From Tamarix chinensis (lineage: Eukaryota > Streptophyta > Magnoliopsida > Caryophyllales > Tamaricaceae), in assembly GCA_030549775.1 (NCBI GenBank), contig CM060172.1, forward strand, positions 53,681,942-53,745,941: a stretch of DNA of 64,000 nucleotides. Reading direction: 5' to 3'. Positions 39,401-51,419 of this stretch are shown here, piece after piece. The notes under the pieces are model-generated. The model saw nothing but the letters and a program-made list of their open reading frames with translations. It was not told the DNA's origin and did not search any database. A program made the position numbers and the translations under genes. Every line of letters starts with the position of its first letter. Position 1 is the stretch's first letter.

Positions 39401-40010
39401 AGAGGGAGATTAGGGTTTTGGAAGAGGCCCAAATAGGTAGGTTATTATCACAAGTGTAAAATGTGGGAGTTAGGACACAATGTTTGATTTAATGGTTAAA
39501 AATAGAAATCTATGCATAGGTATAGAATTTGAGGATTAACAAAACACTAGATAAAGGACTATTCTAAACAGGAGAGATTAGGGTTTTGGAGGAGACTTAT
39601 ATAGTAACCCTAGAGGCTATTTATATCACATGCTCAAAATGTGGATAATTGGCCATGACTATTGAATATGTGGTTCCTAATAACATGTTGAGATTTGTTG
39701 GGTAAATTGTGGCCTAAAGGGGAATGGTGGGGGGGGGGAGAGCTTATGCTCGGGTTGTGAGATTAGGGTTTCTAAGGGGAAAGGATTGTTTCGGGGTATG
39801 AGTTGGGATAGTGCCTTGCATGAGTAGGTATACATGACTATGTGATGAGCTTGAAATAAATAAAGCACAAATAATACACTAATCACTTAAAGTGGAAGAT
39901 CACTTGAGTCAGGGCTAGTTGTACCTGTTAATCCACCGTTAAGAATAGTGGCTAAGAACGTCTTGCCTTGGACGTTGTGCCCTGTTATTATTCCACTGGT
40001 TGAGAATATT
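36429..40010 (+). mobile_element. Solo LTR D, first piece, inserted in the CACTA transposase
   Basis: Starts CATAATACTCTGAATTTTTG, aligning with the start of LTR I (TGTAATACTCCGTATTTTTG) with TG changed to CA. It holds a pyrimidine-rich, GC-richer tract (36,720-37,990), about 1.8 kb of loosely repeated TAGGGTTTT/AGGTTATT-type units, and cells from 39,920. It is cut at 40,010 by LTR E. The other end and its target duplication are outside the window. Confidence 0.65.
36720..37990 (+). other. Pyrimidine tract of LTR D
   Basis: C/T-rich with open frames of 60-124 residues, all proline/serine/leucine low complexity. CACCATCACCATCACCATG lies at about 37,604-37,622. Not called as genes. Confidence 0.7.
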
Positions 40011-41164
40011 TGTAACACCCCTAAAATTTATAGTCGAAAATTTTTCGTTTGTATAGAAAACCATACACTAAAAATAGGGGTGCTTACACTGTGATTAGCA
40101 CAATATTGACCCCTAGCCAATCTCATACTGACCACAAGGTTACAGAAACTAAAAGTATTAATATGAGTAATCAATAAAACCATAATATTTTCATTATTTT
40201 ATAAATAAAACATAGTGAAAAATTGTTAGAGTTAACACATAAATTGAAGCTAAATACAATAGTGCCTAGTATGGGAGCAATAAAATGATAAATAAAATGA
40301 TGAGAAAAACTGACGATGAGCAGAGAACACCCTCTCAGACCCCACAACAAGTACGATAGGCCATCACTCAATTCTACCCAAGGCATTGTAGGCATTAAAT
40401 TCATCAATAGCATCATTTCCTATCCGCACAAACTCAGGAGGGGCCACTGCTTGTGGGAATGAGCAACAACTATAAAAAGGGTGATTAGTATGCAACGTAC
40501 TAAGTAAAGTAACAATATGGCTAAGACCATGCATATCATCAAAAGGCAGATATTGCATGCAGTAAACCATTCAAGTTAATCGCCATCATTAGAATTTATG
40601 CCATTATTCCTATCTTTGCATATCTCTTGAATTATATCCACGTGAGTACAGAAACCTCACTATTATGGCTGGTGATCAGTATACAACGTACTGAGTAAAG
40701 TAACTATATGGATAAGACCAAGCATAACATCAAAAGACAGATATTGCATGTAGTAACCCATTCAAGTTAATTGCCATCATTAGAATTTATGCCATTATTT
40801 CTATCTTTGCACATCTCTTGAATTATATCCACGTGAGTATAGAAACCTCACTATTATGGCTGGTGGAACGAAGACAACTACTCCAAGGCAAAATGTACCT
40901 GACTACTATTATAGCCAGTGGAACGGAACAACTACTCTAGGGCAAAATATACTGACCACTATTATAGCCGGTGGAACAGAAATCATCCTAACCTAGCCCC
41001 AGCCCACATGGTGTTTTACTGTAAGTACTTATTATCTTTTCCATAATTTATTACCAAACAAGGTTTGGTTTGGTGAGCTCGGAACCCCCACCATTATAGC
41101 CGATGGAGTGGAAATATCTACCCTAGGGCATAACACTCTTGGCCATAATTATAGCCTGTGTAAC
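40011..41164 (-). mobile_element. LTR E, first piece
   Basis: Begins TGTAACACCCCTAAAATTTA, inserted into the cell array of LTR D. Antisense orientation. It contains a segment around 40,430-40,480 (CTGCTTGTGGGAATGAGCAA) shared with LTR G at about 50,400, then the tandem duplication below and a cell array. Cut by the hAT element at 41,164. It continues at 42,799-42,808 and 60,804-64,000. Confidence 0.75.
40481..40862. repeat. Tandem duplication, two 191-bp units, in LTR E
   Basis: Units 40,481-40,671 and 40,672-40,862 are alike from GTGATTAGTATGCAACGTAC / GTGATCAGTATACAACGTAC to CTCACTATTATGGCTG, with scattered substitutions. The duplication has therefore aged. Each unit ends in a cell core. 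Confidence 0.9.
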
Positions 41165-41927
41165 TAGAGCTGGCAATTGGGCGGGTCGGGTCACTATCGG
41201 ATCAGATAACATGATAATCGGGTCATATCGGTTTCGGATAATTTTGGATCATTTTGTCGGTTTGGAATGGGTCGGGTTTGATTCAGATCAACTCAGTATC
41301 GGATAATCTCGGGTCATTTTAAGCTCTCGGGTCGGGTCTGGTTGAGATCGGATGGACTCTAATTCTGGTAAATTTGGGTTGTTCTAATTTCGGTTCGGGT
41401 TCGGATCGGGCTTGGTTGAGTTTGAATTATTATATTTTTGGGTCGAATTTAGATTGGATTTAGGCCATTTCATATTTGAGCCATTCTTGTGTCATTTTCT
41501 TTCTTTCTTTTTATTCCAAGATATTATTAAAAGCTAATTATTTTGAGATCATTTATTTTAATTTATCTTATTCAATTAAAAGTGAATTATTATATTAATT
41601 GTTTTGGGGCCTTAGAATTTTTTGTCATTATTTTATCTTTGGAGATGTATCTGACGTTTCAAATTTAAAAGTTTTCAAATCATATCACTTTTCTTTTTAT
41701 GTTAAGGTATAACTTATAATTCAACTCCATTATTATCTTGGTCATATTGAGTTCTAGTATTATTTTAAGTTTATATTATATTTATATATTAAAAGCTCCT
41801 TACATGATATTAACTTATAATAGTCATTGATAATTGATAACAAATGAAGACTTCTAAGGTTGTACTTCTCATATTATTTTTAAAAGAGATTGATCACATC
41901 ATATCAACATAATTTTAATAAATATAA

Positions 41928-41965
<38 letters not shown>

Positions 41966-42798
41966 CAAAAATAATGATAACAATAATAATAGTAATCAAT
42001 GAATATCAATTATGGCAAAAATAATAATAACAACATATTAGTGTTTTTTATTATATATTTTGATTAGATCATATCAAGCTAAATAAGATAAAAATTAGAT
42101 AAAGTAAGTAATAATGACTATTATTGACAAAAGACCAACTAATATTGACTTCTTATTATTTAACACTGTTGATGTAATAAAAAATATTAATCTTCAATTG
42201 CAAGGTATGGCCGTATAGATACTAACATATAGTGTTCAAGGCTGCACTCTTATTATCTTATGGTACTAGATGGAATAATGGAAGTGAACTAATATTTAAA
42301 TGGCATAATAGTATTTTTCTTTTTTTTTCTCTACTTATATTTCTATTGGTATCAATGGATATTGTATTTATATATACATAAGTGATATAAGTTTTATGAA
42401 AATATATTGTTTCTAGATTTTGATGTAAGTGCTAGTATGGATTAGTTGCACATCTATATTATTTCATGTTTTATGGAGTTTCAAAAATTTTGAGTTATGG
42501 GTTAATGTTAATTTTTGGGTAGTACCAAGTTGAATCTTTATAGATTTATAATTTTTCAGATAATATCAGATTTCGGATAAATAATGGATCGGGTCAGTTC
42601 ATTTCGGATTTATAGATTTTTAGGTTATATCGGGTTTCGGGTGGATAGCTGGTCAGGTCGGGTTTATTTTGGGCTTATAATTTCTCGGGTTATATCGAAT
42701 ATTGGATATGTATCGGATTGCATCAGATAGGTTTCGGGCTTATGATCGAGTCGGTATTCGTCGGATTTTTTGAGTCGGGTCAACTTTTGCCGGCTCTA
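41165..42798. mobile_element. Non-autonomous hAT transposon (1,634 bp)
   Basis: Left end TAGAGCTGGCAATTGGGCGG and right end, on the other strand, TAGAGCCGGCAAAAGTTGAC are inverted repeats of hAT type. The 8-bp flanks are TGTGTAAC (41,157-41,164) and TGTGGAAC (42,799-42,806), 7 of 8 alike. Both subterminal regions carry many TCGGGT/TCGGAT units. The interior is AT-rich with (AAT)n runs and no transposase, so it would depend on an enzyme from elsewhere. Confidence 0.9.
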
Positions 42799-43792
42799 TG
42801 TGGAACGGTGAAATGCCCCAAAAATTTCTAATTTTAAAAATTATATTTAAATAAGGTTTTATTGGAAAATTTAATTTCATAAATTATTTTTATTAAAATA
42901 AAAAAAATTAATTAGGGATATTCAAGAAGAAAATAATAAATAATTTTAATTAGGAAAGTTTTGGCATTTTAGCTAATTGAGGATTTTATTTTGAAGATTA
43001 ATTAAATAAATTATTTTATTTAAAATAAGAAGGAGAAAATAGTTTCAAATTAATATTAATTTTATAAATAATTTAATGGAAGAAAATTAGGGTGTTTTGC
43101 TAATTAAAATGGAATTTATGGAAAAGCTTTTAAAAATCCTAATTTAGCCTAAAAAGTTATTTAAATATTATTATTTTTAAATATCCCAATTAATTTAATT
43201 AACCTAATCCATTATTTTTCCTTTTTTCCTTTTCTTTTCCTCCTTTTCCCCCTGATTAGGCCTGCTTCCCGTGGCCTAATCCTTCCTTTTCTTCTTTCCT
43301 TTGGCGCGGCCCAGCCCGCCCGACCGTCGCCCTTCACTCGTCCCTCGCCGTGCTGCGTTTTATCTCTTTTTTCCCAAAAACATAGCATTCCATTTAAACG
43401 CCCCCACCTCGCGCCCGACTCGGTTTGCCTGCCTTTCCTTTTCTTTTCTTTCTTCCCTGAACTGCCCGGTCCCCCACCTCCGGCTTTTTATTCTTTTCTT
43501 CTCCCTCTTCCTCCCGTCGACCACCAACCATTACTGTCGACTTGCAACTCCGAAAATCTCGCTGCCGATCCCAGTGTTTGACCGGCCGTTTCTCCCTTAT
43601 TTTCCCCGTCATTCCGCTGGCCATATTGACCCAACCAACCTTTCCTCTCTTTTCACGCACTATCCTCTCTTTTCTGCTCATTCCCCTGCCCCGAGTTTTG
43701 CTGCCACCGGGCAACCATCGCCGCCGGTGAACCCAAACCAACCTGCATTATCCCCTCACTAACCCACATAACCCTAACCTCTCCTTTAACGC

Positions 43793-43800
43793 TATAAATA
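43793..43800 (+). promoter_or_regulatory. TATA box of LTR F
   Basis: TATAAATA, 984 bp from the sense 5' end, just downstream of the GC-rich pyrimidine block. Confidence 0.6.
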
Positions 43801-44469
43801 TCCCCATAATCTACCCTGTTTCGAGTTTTGATTTCTTGACCCAGAATATTTCCCTTGTGCACCACCGCCCCTTCAGACACCGTTTGCGCCGCCTCCGGCC
43901 AAATTCACTACCTGTTTTGGCCACCCGAGAACTCCTTGTACCTCCCTCTAGCTAACCAAATCATCCATATCCCTCGATTCTTCCTACACAAGTCACCTCA
44001 GCTGTGTGAACTTCCCTTCCCGATTAACCCTATTTTTTGCCTCCGCCGTCCTTTGAACCACCATTAGCCACCTCTTCCGCCATTTCTGCCGCTCCTTTCA
44101 CCTCCCAAATTATTCTGTAGACCCTCCCCTACTTTTATTTTCCCCTTCCTCCCTCTCCTCCTCTCTTTCTCTCATTCTCCTCCATTCGGCTGCCACCACC
44201 GCCACCGTGCGCTGCCACCTTTGGCTGCGCCACCACCTCCATTTTGTTCCTCTCCTTTTGGGTAACCATAATCACCCTTATTTCCACCTTAATTCTCCCT
44301 ATCTTTTTCCTAGCATTCAACTTTTACCCTTTTCTTCTCTTTTTCCGGCCACCGCCGTCGCCTTCGTGCACCACCGCCGGTGCTGCCTATCACCTCTAGC
44401 CTAAGGTTGAACCCTAGACCCTCTCAACCCTTTTCCCTAATTTTACGAGCCTTAATTTATTTTTTTTTC

Positions 44470-44605
44470 ATTTATTTGAATATAAATACTATTATTATTA
44501 TTATTATTATTTCTATTTTTAATATGTATTATTATTATTATTATTAGTATTAATTTTTTGATTATTATTTCTATTGAGGGCTGAAGCCCTATTGTATTAT
44601 TTCGA

Positions 44606-44647
<42 letters not shown>

Positions 44648-44744
44648 GTGTTTATTACTATAATTATTATTTTTATTATTACTATTTTGAATTACTATTA
44701 TTATTATTTCATTATTAATATTACAACTACTTTACTATTAGTTT

Positions 44745-44788
<44 letters not shown>

Positions 44789-44940
44789 TTAGTATTATTT
44801 TGGAAAAGGGGTCGAAGCCTTTATTTTACTTTGTTTTTGGAATAATGCCTTATTATTATTCTTATTTATATTATCATTGATATTATTTTTAGTATCTTTG
44901 CTATTATTATTTTAGTATCATTATTATTATTAGGGTAAAG
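44470..44940. repeat. ATT and ACT microsatellites with small hairpins, LTR F
   Basis: Long (ATT)n near 44,605-44,647 and (ACT)n at about 44,744-44,788. Between them are AGGGCTGAAGCCCT (44,577-44,590) and AAAGGGGTCGAAGCCTTT (about 44,805-44,822), both able to fold. Confidence 0.9.
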
Positions 44941-45059
44941 TCTTTAACCCTATATTATCAACTTTTATAATATTTCTATTATTTCTTATATCTTTAGTAA
45001 AGTTAGAAATTTGTTAATATTATTTTTATTAATATGTTATTATTTTGTCAAAGCCCTAA

Positions 45060-45115
45060 GGAGGCGTAAAAGCGTGCTCCAAGACTGGTGTCGTTTTAGG
45101 TAAGGGGTGCTAAGG
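45060..45115 (+). promoter_or_regulatory. Conserved LTR box with splice-donor-like GTAAGG (F)
   Basis: AGCGTGCTCCAAGACTGGTG, then TCGTTTTAGGTAAGG and GGTGCTAAGGCC. Near-identical to H (47,622-47,673), and to A1 and G on the other strand. Confidence 0.5.
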
Positions 45116-45153
45116 CCTATATTTATTATTATTAATTATTTCGTATGTGGTAT

Positions 45154-45246
45154 TGTAACACCCCAACATTCACTACCTTTTTTTTGAAAGTGGAAGTAAT
45201 TAAAATAGAAATACTTAAATTAAAACTCATAAATTCTGGGGATGTT
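45154..45246 (-). mobile_element. Solo LTR G, piece 1
   Basis: First 93 bp of G in antisense, TGTAACACCCCAACATTCAC, inserted in F (flanks GGTAT at 45,149-45,153 and TGTAT at 54,305-54,309, 4 of 5). Cut by H at the duplicated ATGTT. Confidence 0.85.
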
Positions 45247-46313
45247 TGAAATGCCCCGAAAATTTCTAATTTTATAAATTATATTTAAATGAGGTTTAAT
45301 TAGAAAAATTATTTAAATAAATTATTTTTAATAAAATAAAAGGATATTTAACTAGGGAAAATCAAGAAGAAATTTATAAGTATTTTTATTAGAAAAGAAT
45401 TTGGGTATTTTAGCTAATTAAGCATTTTATTTTGAAAATAAATTAAATAAATTATTTTATTTAAAATAAGAAGGAGAAAAATAGTTTCAAATTAATATTA
45501 ATTTTATAAATAATTTAATTGGAGAAATATAGGGTGTTTTGCTAATTAAAATGGAAATTATGGAAAATCTTTTAAAAATCCTAATTTAGCCTAAAAAGGG
45601 ATTTAAATATTATTTTATTTAAATATTATTATTTTTAAACATCCCAAATATTTTAATTAATTTAAATACCCAATATAATTATTTTCCTTTTTCCCCTTTT
45701 TTTCCTTTATCCTTCTTTTTCTTTCTTTTTCTTTTTCCTCCTTCTTCCCGATTGGGCTAGTCTGCGGCCCAATTCTTCCTTCCTTCTTTCTTTTTCTTCT
45801 TCGACGTTTGGGCCTGCCTCCTTCGTGCGGCCCGTCTCCGTCTTTCTTTCTTTTGATTCGCCCGACTTTGAAACGCCACGCTTCAGTCGTTTCTCCACGA
45901 AAACGTCGCACTTCATTTAAAGCACACCCTCTTCGCCCAGCCGACCGGCCCGGTCTGCCCCTTTTTCTTTCTTTTCTTTCCTCGCGAACCGCCCGGCCCA
46001 GCCCTTTCTTCTTCCCCTTCGCGCTTGCCAGCCCCGACGCCGCCCTGCACCTGCAACTCCCAGCCCGATAATGGCGGCGACGGCTACGCGGGACTTGACC
46101 GACCGATTAACCCTTTTTTTCCTTCCTCTTGACTCGCACATTAGCTTGGAAGAATCAATTATCCTCCAATCTCTCTCGTTCCTTCTCTTTTGGCTCGCAA
46201 AATTTCGGCCCCGACCCAAATGTTCGACGGTCGATTCCAGCCACCGGCCACCCAAACCCTATCACCCAAACCCATCCTGCAGACCTCCAAAACCCTAATA
46301 ACCCATCTAAACC

Positions 46314-46323
46314 CTTTAAATAG
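46314..46323 (+). promoter_or_regulatory. TATA box of LTR H
   Basis: CTTTAAATAG, 1,067 bp from the sense 5' end, after AAACCCTAATAACCC. Weaker than the TATAAATA of F, but in the same position. Confidence 0.5.
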
Positions 46324-47428
46324 CCTGGTTGTGAGTGTGGTTGAGACTTCTTCCTTCCGAAACCCTAAGTCAGAATCGCCCAGCCACCGCCCCATCAGAC
46401 GCCATTATCTCCTTCCCCGGCCAACTTCAACACCTCCTCTTGCTACCAATCTCTTCCCTGCAATTCCCTCTAGCTAACTAAGCCCTTCAAATCCTTCGAT
46501 TCGTCTTGAATGAGCTGCCATAGCCATGCAAAGTTTGCTGCTCATCTCGCCAGAATTTGTACCCCGAAACCTTAAACCACCGTCCTCCGCCACATACGCC
46601 ACTTCTGCCACCCTATAAACCACCCAATATCCCCTTCTAAGTCTCCTCCACCGAACCATAAGCTTATTTTATTTTTCTCCTTTCCCTTTCCCTCTTGTTC
46701 TTCATTTTTACCTCTCTTAGATCACTTTTCCGGCCACCTCCGGGAACCACCGCCGGTGACACCAGTACCCTCCAACTCAAGGTGAAACCCTAGAACTTTT
46801 AAATACTTACTTTTGATTTATTGATAATTATTATGCTTTTATTCTAATTTTTAATGCTAATTCGAGTTTAATTATTATTATTATAATTATTATTATTGTT
46901 GTTATCAACTGTATTTTAATTTCTAAATTTGGTTGACAGGTCTGGGAGTATTATTGAGTAAGATAAATTATTATTCTCGAATTTTGCCTATTTAATGTAA
47001 TTATTACATGTTTAATAATATTATTAATAATATAATTAATATTATTATTGTTAGTATAATTAGTTATTTGATACTGCAATTATTTCAGGAGAATTAGAAA
47101 CCTAAAATTTTAACTAAGTCTCGTAGCTTTGCCTTTTATTATTATTTTTAGCATTTTTAACATTATTACTAATTATCTTATTATTATTAACCATATTAAC
47201 TTTATATAATAAGTATATGTATAATATTAATATCTTTTTATATTTCAAATAGTATTATCATTAAATGGGGAGGTTTCGAAATCCACTTTGTAATTTTAAG
47301 GCTTAGATTATTATTATTATTAAGTTTTCTATTAATATTACTACTATTAGTAATAATTTGTTATTATTAAAATTATTATTATAATAAATATTATTATTAT
47401 TATTAACTTTACTAACTTTATTTCAGTA

Positions 47429-47444
47429 AAGGGTAGAAACCCTT
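47429..47444 (+). other. NGAA-loop hairpin in LTR H
   Basis: AAGGGTAGAAACCCTT: 6-bp arms around AGAA. Counterparts are in F (44,577-44,590, loop TGAA) and G (52,525-52,536, loop CGAA in sense). Confidence 0.55.
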
Positions 47445-47621
47445 ATATCACCTTTTTACTTTAAATTATAATAGTATGTATTAATGTTTTAGTGGTTTTG
47501 GGCATAATTAATTAAGAATCAAGACTTAAGATAAATTAGAAACTAATAGTAGTATAGAAAGGAAGCTAATCCTAGTATTTCTTCCCCACAATAGGTGAGC
47601 CCAGTCAAATCCCTCAAGTGG

Positions 47622-47673
47622 AATAGGAGCGTGCTCCAAGACCGGTGACGTTTTAGGTAAGGAATGCTAAGGC
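47622..47673 (+). promoter_or_regulatory. Conserved LTR box with splice-donor-like GTAAGG (H)
   Basis: AGGAGCGTGCTCCAAGACCG, then GTGACGTTTTAGGTAAGG and ATGCTAAGGCC. GGAGC and GCTCC form a small inverted repeat. Confidence 0.5.
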
Positions 47674-47959
47674 CTTTTATGTGCTTATGTGTATTATGTG
47701 TTTCGCATGTTATGTATCTAATGTTTATTATTATTAAATATTTTATATGTGGTATGACTTGGATTTGAAGTATGTTGTGCATGGTATGTGTATTAATTAT
47801 GTATGATGATATGTGTTGTGTATGTGAGGAAGTCGATGTGGTTTGTGTGAGAGGAAGGATGAAAAAGGAGGATGGGGAAAGAATTTGATTAAGGGAAGTG
47901 AGTTAACCTAATTTTATGGTTTTATAAGGAGTAATCTAATGTATGATTTTATGTGTGAA

Positions 47960-48610
47960 AGAGCAGAATTTATGGTTCGTTGGGAGAATCTAATTTAGGA
48001 TGTTATTTGGGAGACGGTAATTTATGATGTTATCGAATTTATGGTGTGTTTGGGAGAATCTAATTTATGGTGTTAATTGGGAGAATCTAGTTTATGATGT
48101 TATTTGGGAGAATTTAATTTATAATATTATATGGGAGAATTTAAGTTATGATTTGATTGGGAGAGTTAATTTATAATTTGTTTGGGAGAATCTAATTCAT
48201 GATGTTATTTGGGAAAATGTAATTTATGATATTATATGGTGGAATCTAATTTATGATTTGCTTGGGGGAATTCAATTTATAGTTTTCCTTGGGAGATTCT
48301 AATTTATAATTTTATGTGGAAGAATCTTTATGGCTTGAATTTAGGGTTTGGTATGGAAGAATCTTTATGGTTTGAATTTAGGGTTTGGAATGGGTGAATC
48401 TTTGGTTTTGGTTGGATTGAATTTATGGTTTTGTATGACGGAATCTAGGGTTTACCTGGTGGTATTAATGGATGTATGTTGGTATTAGGGTTTGTATGAT
48501 GATATTAAGGTTGTATGGTGGTAATTATAGTTGTATGGTGGTATTAGGATTTACATGGTGATATTGATGGTTGTATGGTGGTATTAGGGTTTGTATGGTT
48601 TAATTTAGGG
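47960..48610 (+). repeat. Minisatellites of LTR H
   Basis: Units of about 25-30 bp with GGGAGAATCTAATTTATG (to about 48,320), then units with TTTAGGGTTTGGTATGGA and GGTTGTATGGTGGTATTA. Confidence 0.85.
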
Positions 48611-49004
48611 CTTCACGTGGAATTTTATGGTTTACATGAGAAAGGTTCGAAGGTTTGCATGGGGGGATTAATGTTTGCATGGGTATGAAATTTACGTGTG
48701 GAAAGTTGATTTGGGATGTAAGGAAGGTAATGTAAGTGTTGTTTGGGTGTTTGAGCACTTGGAATGGAAAATAGCACGTGGAGCAAATTAAGGGTACGGA
48801 GGACACTGAATTAGGGTTTGGAGTAGTTAACTATGGATGTTTGGGGCTGCTTAGAGTTTTGGGTTATCACGTGTATTTGGTAATTAAAGTGTAATTATGG
48901 AATTTTATGATTTGTGATGTGTGGTGATTTATGCATGGTTGGTGAAAGCCTTTGAATAAGATACTTAAGACACTAATCACTTAAAGGGGAAGATTGTTGA
49001 GCCG

Positions 49005-49355
49005 GGTCCAGACCGATCCACCAGTCAGAAATAGTGGTTAGGACATGATGTCCTATGTGTAACCGATCCACCGGTAATAATAGTGGTGAGGACTTTGTCC
49101 CGCAAGTGACCGGCCCACCGGCAATAATAGTGGGGTGACTCGAGCTTAATAAATATAAACCAGAGTTTGCCAACGTTTAAAAGATACTAATTACTTATAA
49201 TGGAACACCATGTGAGCAGGAACCAGACCGATCCACCGGTCAGGAATAGTGGTGTGGACTTTGTCCCGCAAGTGACCGATCCACCGGCGAATAATAGTGG
49301 TGTGGACTATGTCCCGCAAGTGACCGGCCCACCGGCAATAATAGTGGGGTGTTCC
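49005..49355 (+). repeat. Palindromic cell array of LTR H
   Basis: Seven or so cells with CCACCGGCAATAATAGTGG-like cores. The variable palindromes include TAGGACATGATGTCCTA (49,039-49,055, perfect) and GGAC...GTCC in later cells. Confidence 0.85.
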
Positions 49356-49546
49356 TGTGCTCACATGGACTTGATAAAAAGGCATGGTGTGAATCGAATT
49401 CTGATAAGAGATCAATTAAATGATTAATCTGGACTACAATTGGGCCTTTGTACTTTTACCTAGTTGATCATATGCATTTATGATTGTGTTCTTCTATTTT
49501 TCTGCATGGTTTACGTGTTTGTGTGTTGGCCTTAGTGATCAAGTCA

Positions 49547-49740
49547 CCTTACTCAGTACTGGACCCGTACTGATACTACCTTGGTTGATGGGTCCTGTGA
49601 TGATCCACCGATGGTGGGGAGCAGACCTCTTGTGCAGGTTTAAGATCAGAGATTGTTTTGGGGTGGCAGGCCTGACTTGAGTGAGTAGGCAACCCGGAAT
49701 TTGACCCATCGGGTTTTATCTTGTTTAAATGTATTTCTAT
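49547..49740 (+). other. Conserved module X of LTR H
   Basis: Contains ACTCAGTACTGGACCCGTAC, GATGGGTCCTGTGATGATCC, GCAGACCTCTTGTGCAGG and CATCGGGTTTTATCTTG. It is shared closely with I (58,957-59,135) and A1 (3,595-3,785, antisense), but is absent from F and replaced by another segment in G and E. Confidence 0.75.
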
Positions 49741-49858
49741 TTAGAAGTTACAAGTGTTAATAAACGTTTATGCGTACTCTGATTTTGTTGTATGATCTTT
49801 TGAATTCTTTTATGAATTGTTAATTTGAATTTAACATAAATCTTTTCTTTAGCCTTAG

Positions 49859-49904
49859 CACTTGGTACTGGAACGATCGGAGAGAACCGGTCTGGTACTA
49901 AGTG
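49859..49904 (+). other. Terminal stem-loop of LTR H
   Basis: CACTTGGTACT faces GGTACTAAGTG across a loop with TCGGAGAGAACCGG. The arms pair at 9 of 11 positions plus G-T pairs. Confidence 0.6.
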
Positions 49905-50659
49905 TGGCGGTAATATTCCCAGAATTCACATGTTTTAAGTGTTTCTATCTTAATTGCTTTCGTTTTAAAAAAAAAATTTAGTGAATTTTGGGGTGTTACA
50001 ATGTTACCACCACATTTAGTACCAAATCGGTTCTCTCCGACCGTTTCAGTACCAAGTACTAAGGTTAAGAAAAGATTCACAATCAATTCTACATCACGAC
50101 AAACTAACTCCAAATAAGCATTAAATGGTTGTAAAACAAAATCAGAGTACGCATAAGGAATTGTAATTCATTCCTAAAAGAGAAATAAGCTTACAACCGA
50201 TAAAATGTTCATTTAAAATACTCAATCGAGTAATAAATCATAAGAGGGTAAATTTGATACACAAGAAATAGCATAATGAAATAAAATCACATGAAGAGAA
50301 AAATACGGCCACGACACTCTCGAACTTTGAGCCAAAACATGATCAACACTCAGCCCCGTTGGATGTCTTGCCCACCTGCACAAAGTCAGAAGGGCATACT
50401 ACTTGTGGGAATGAGCAGAGCCCATGAAAAGCGTGATCAGTACGCTACGTACTGAGTGAGGTAACTGAGTACTAAGGCCAACACATAACAGCACATAACT
50501 AATGCAGAATAATAATAGAGCATAAGACCAACATGATAACATAAATACATATGACCATCCAAGTAAAAGTATAAAGGCCCATATATAAACTGATTCAATT
50601 AGTTAATTAATCTCTGATTAGAAGTCGATTCACACCATGCTTTTTATCAAATCCACGCG

Positions 50660-51015
50660 AGTACGGGAACCTCACTATTATAGCCAGTGGACCGGAAACA
50701 CATAGGACATCATGCCCTAACCACTATTATTCGTCGGTGGACCGATCTCCAAGATACCGCAGTACCTGACCACTATTGTTCACCGGTGGACCGGTCTGGC
50801 CCCTTCTCGCATGGTGTTTCAATGTAAGTAATTAGTGTCTTTCCCATGTCTTGGTACAAATATGTTTGGTTTTGTTGAGCACGGAATCCCCCACTATTAT
50901 AGCCGGTGGACCAGAAACGCACAGGTACAAAGCCTGACCACTATTATTACCGGTGGATCGATTACACATAGGGCATCATGCCCTAACCACTATTATTCGC
51001 CGGTGGACTGGTTTG
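50660..51015 (-). repeat. Palindromic cell array of LTR G
   Basis: Cells with CCACTATTATAGCCGGTGG-type cores. The variable parts include AGGACATCATGCCCT (50,704-50,718) and AGGGCATCATGCCCT (50,968-50,982). Both pair, one imperfectly. Confidence 0.8.
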
Positions 51016-51419
51016 GGTCCGGCTCAACAATCTTTCACTTTACATGATTAATGTCTTAAGTATCTTATTTAGAAAATTTTTACCTTGGATATACATGAAT
51101 CATTCCCTTTACACTTCATACATCATAAATCATAAAATTCCACCATCATAATTACACTTTAATCACCAAATGCACATGATACCACAAAAACCATAAGCAG
51201 CCACACCAAACCCTAATTAACCACAACAAACCATAGTTAGCCACTCCAAACCCTAATTCAGTCTCCTCCATACCTTTATAATGTCCTACGTACTATTTTC
51301 CATCCAAAGTGTTCAACCACCCAAACAACGCTTACATTACCATTCTCACATCCCAAATCAACTTTTTATACTTAAATTTCACTCCCATGTAGGCTTTACA
51401 CAGCCCATGCAACTTTTTA

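Larger units (their letters stand above)
42809..45153 (+). mobile_element. Solo LTR F, piece 1 (sense 5' part)
   Basis: Begins TGAAATGCCCCAAAAATTTC. F ends at 60,803 in GGGGTGTTACA. The flanks AACGG (42,804-42,808) and AACGA (60,804-60,808) match 4 of 5. Piece 1 holds the GC-rich pyrimidine tract (43,220-44,420), TATA box, microsatellites and conserved box. It breaks at GGTAT where LTR G inserted and resumes at 54,305. F alone is about 4.46 kb. Confidence 0.85.
45247..50000 (+). mobile_element. Solo LTR H (4,754 bp), innermost and youngest of the chain
   Basis: TGAAATGCCCCGAAAATTTC to GGGGTGTTACA, flanked by perfect ATGTT (45,242-45,246; 50,001-50,005). Removing it rejoins the two parts of G exactly where A1 reads AATGTTACCGCC. 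In sense order it holds a GC-rich pyrimidine tract (45,680-46,490), TATA box (46,314-46,323), TTA microsatellites (46,860-47,410), conserved box (47,622-47,673), minisatellite (47,960-48,600), cell array (49,005-49,355), a conserved module (49,547-49,740) and the terminal stem-loop. No gag-pol. This is the best copy from which to define the family. Confidence 0.9.
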
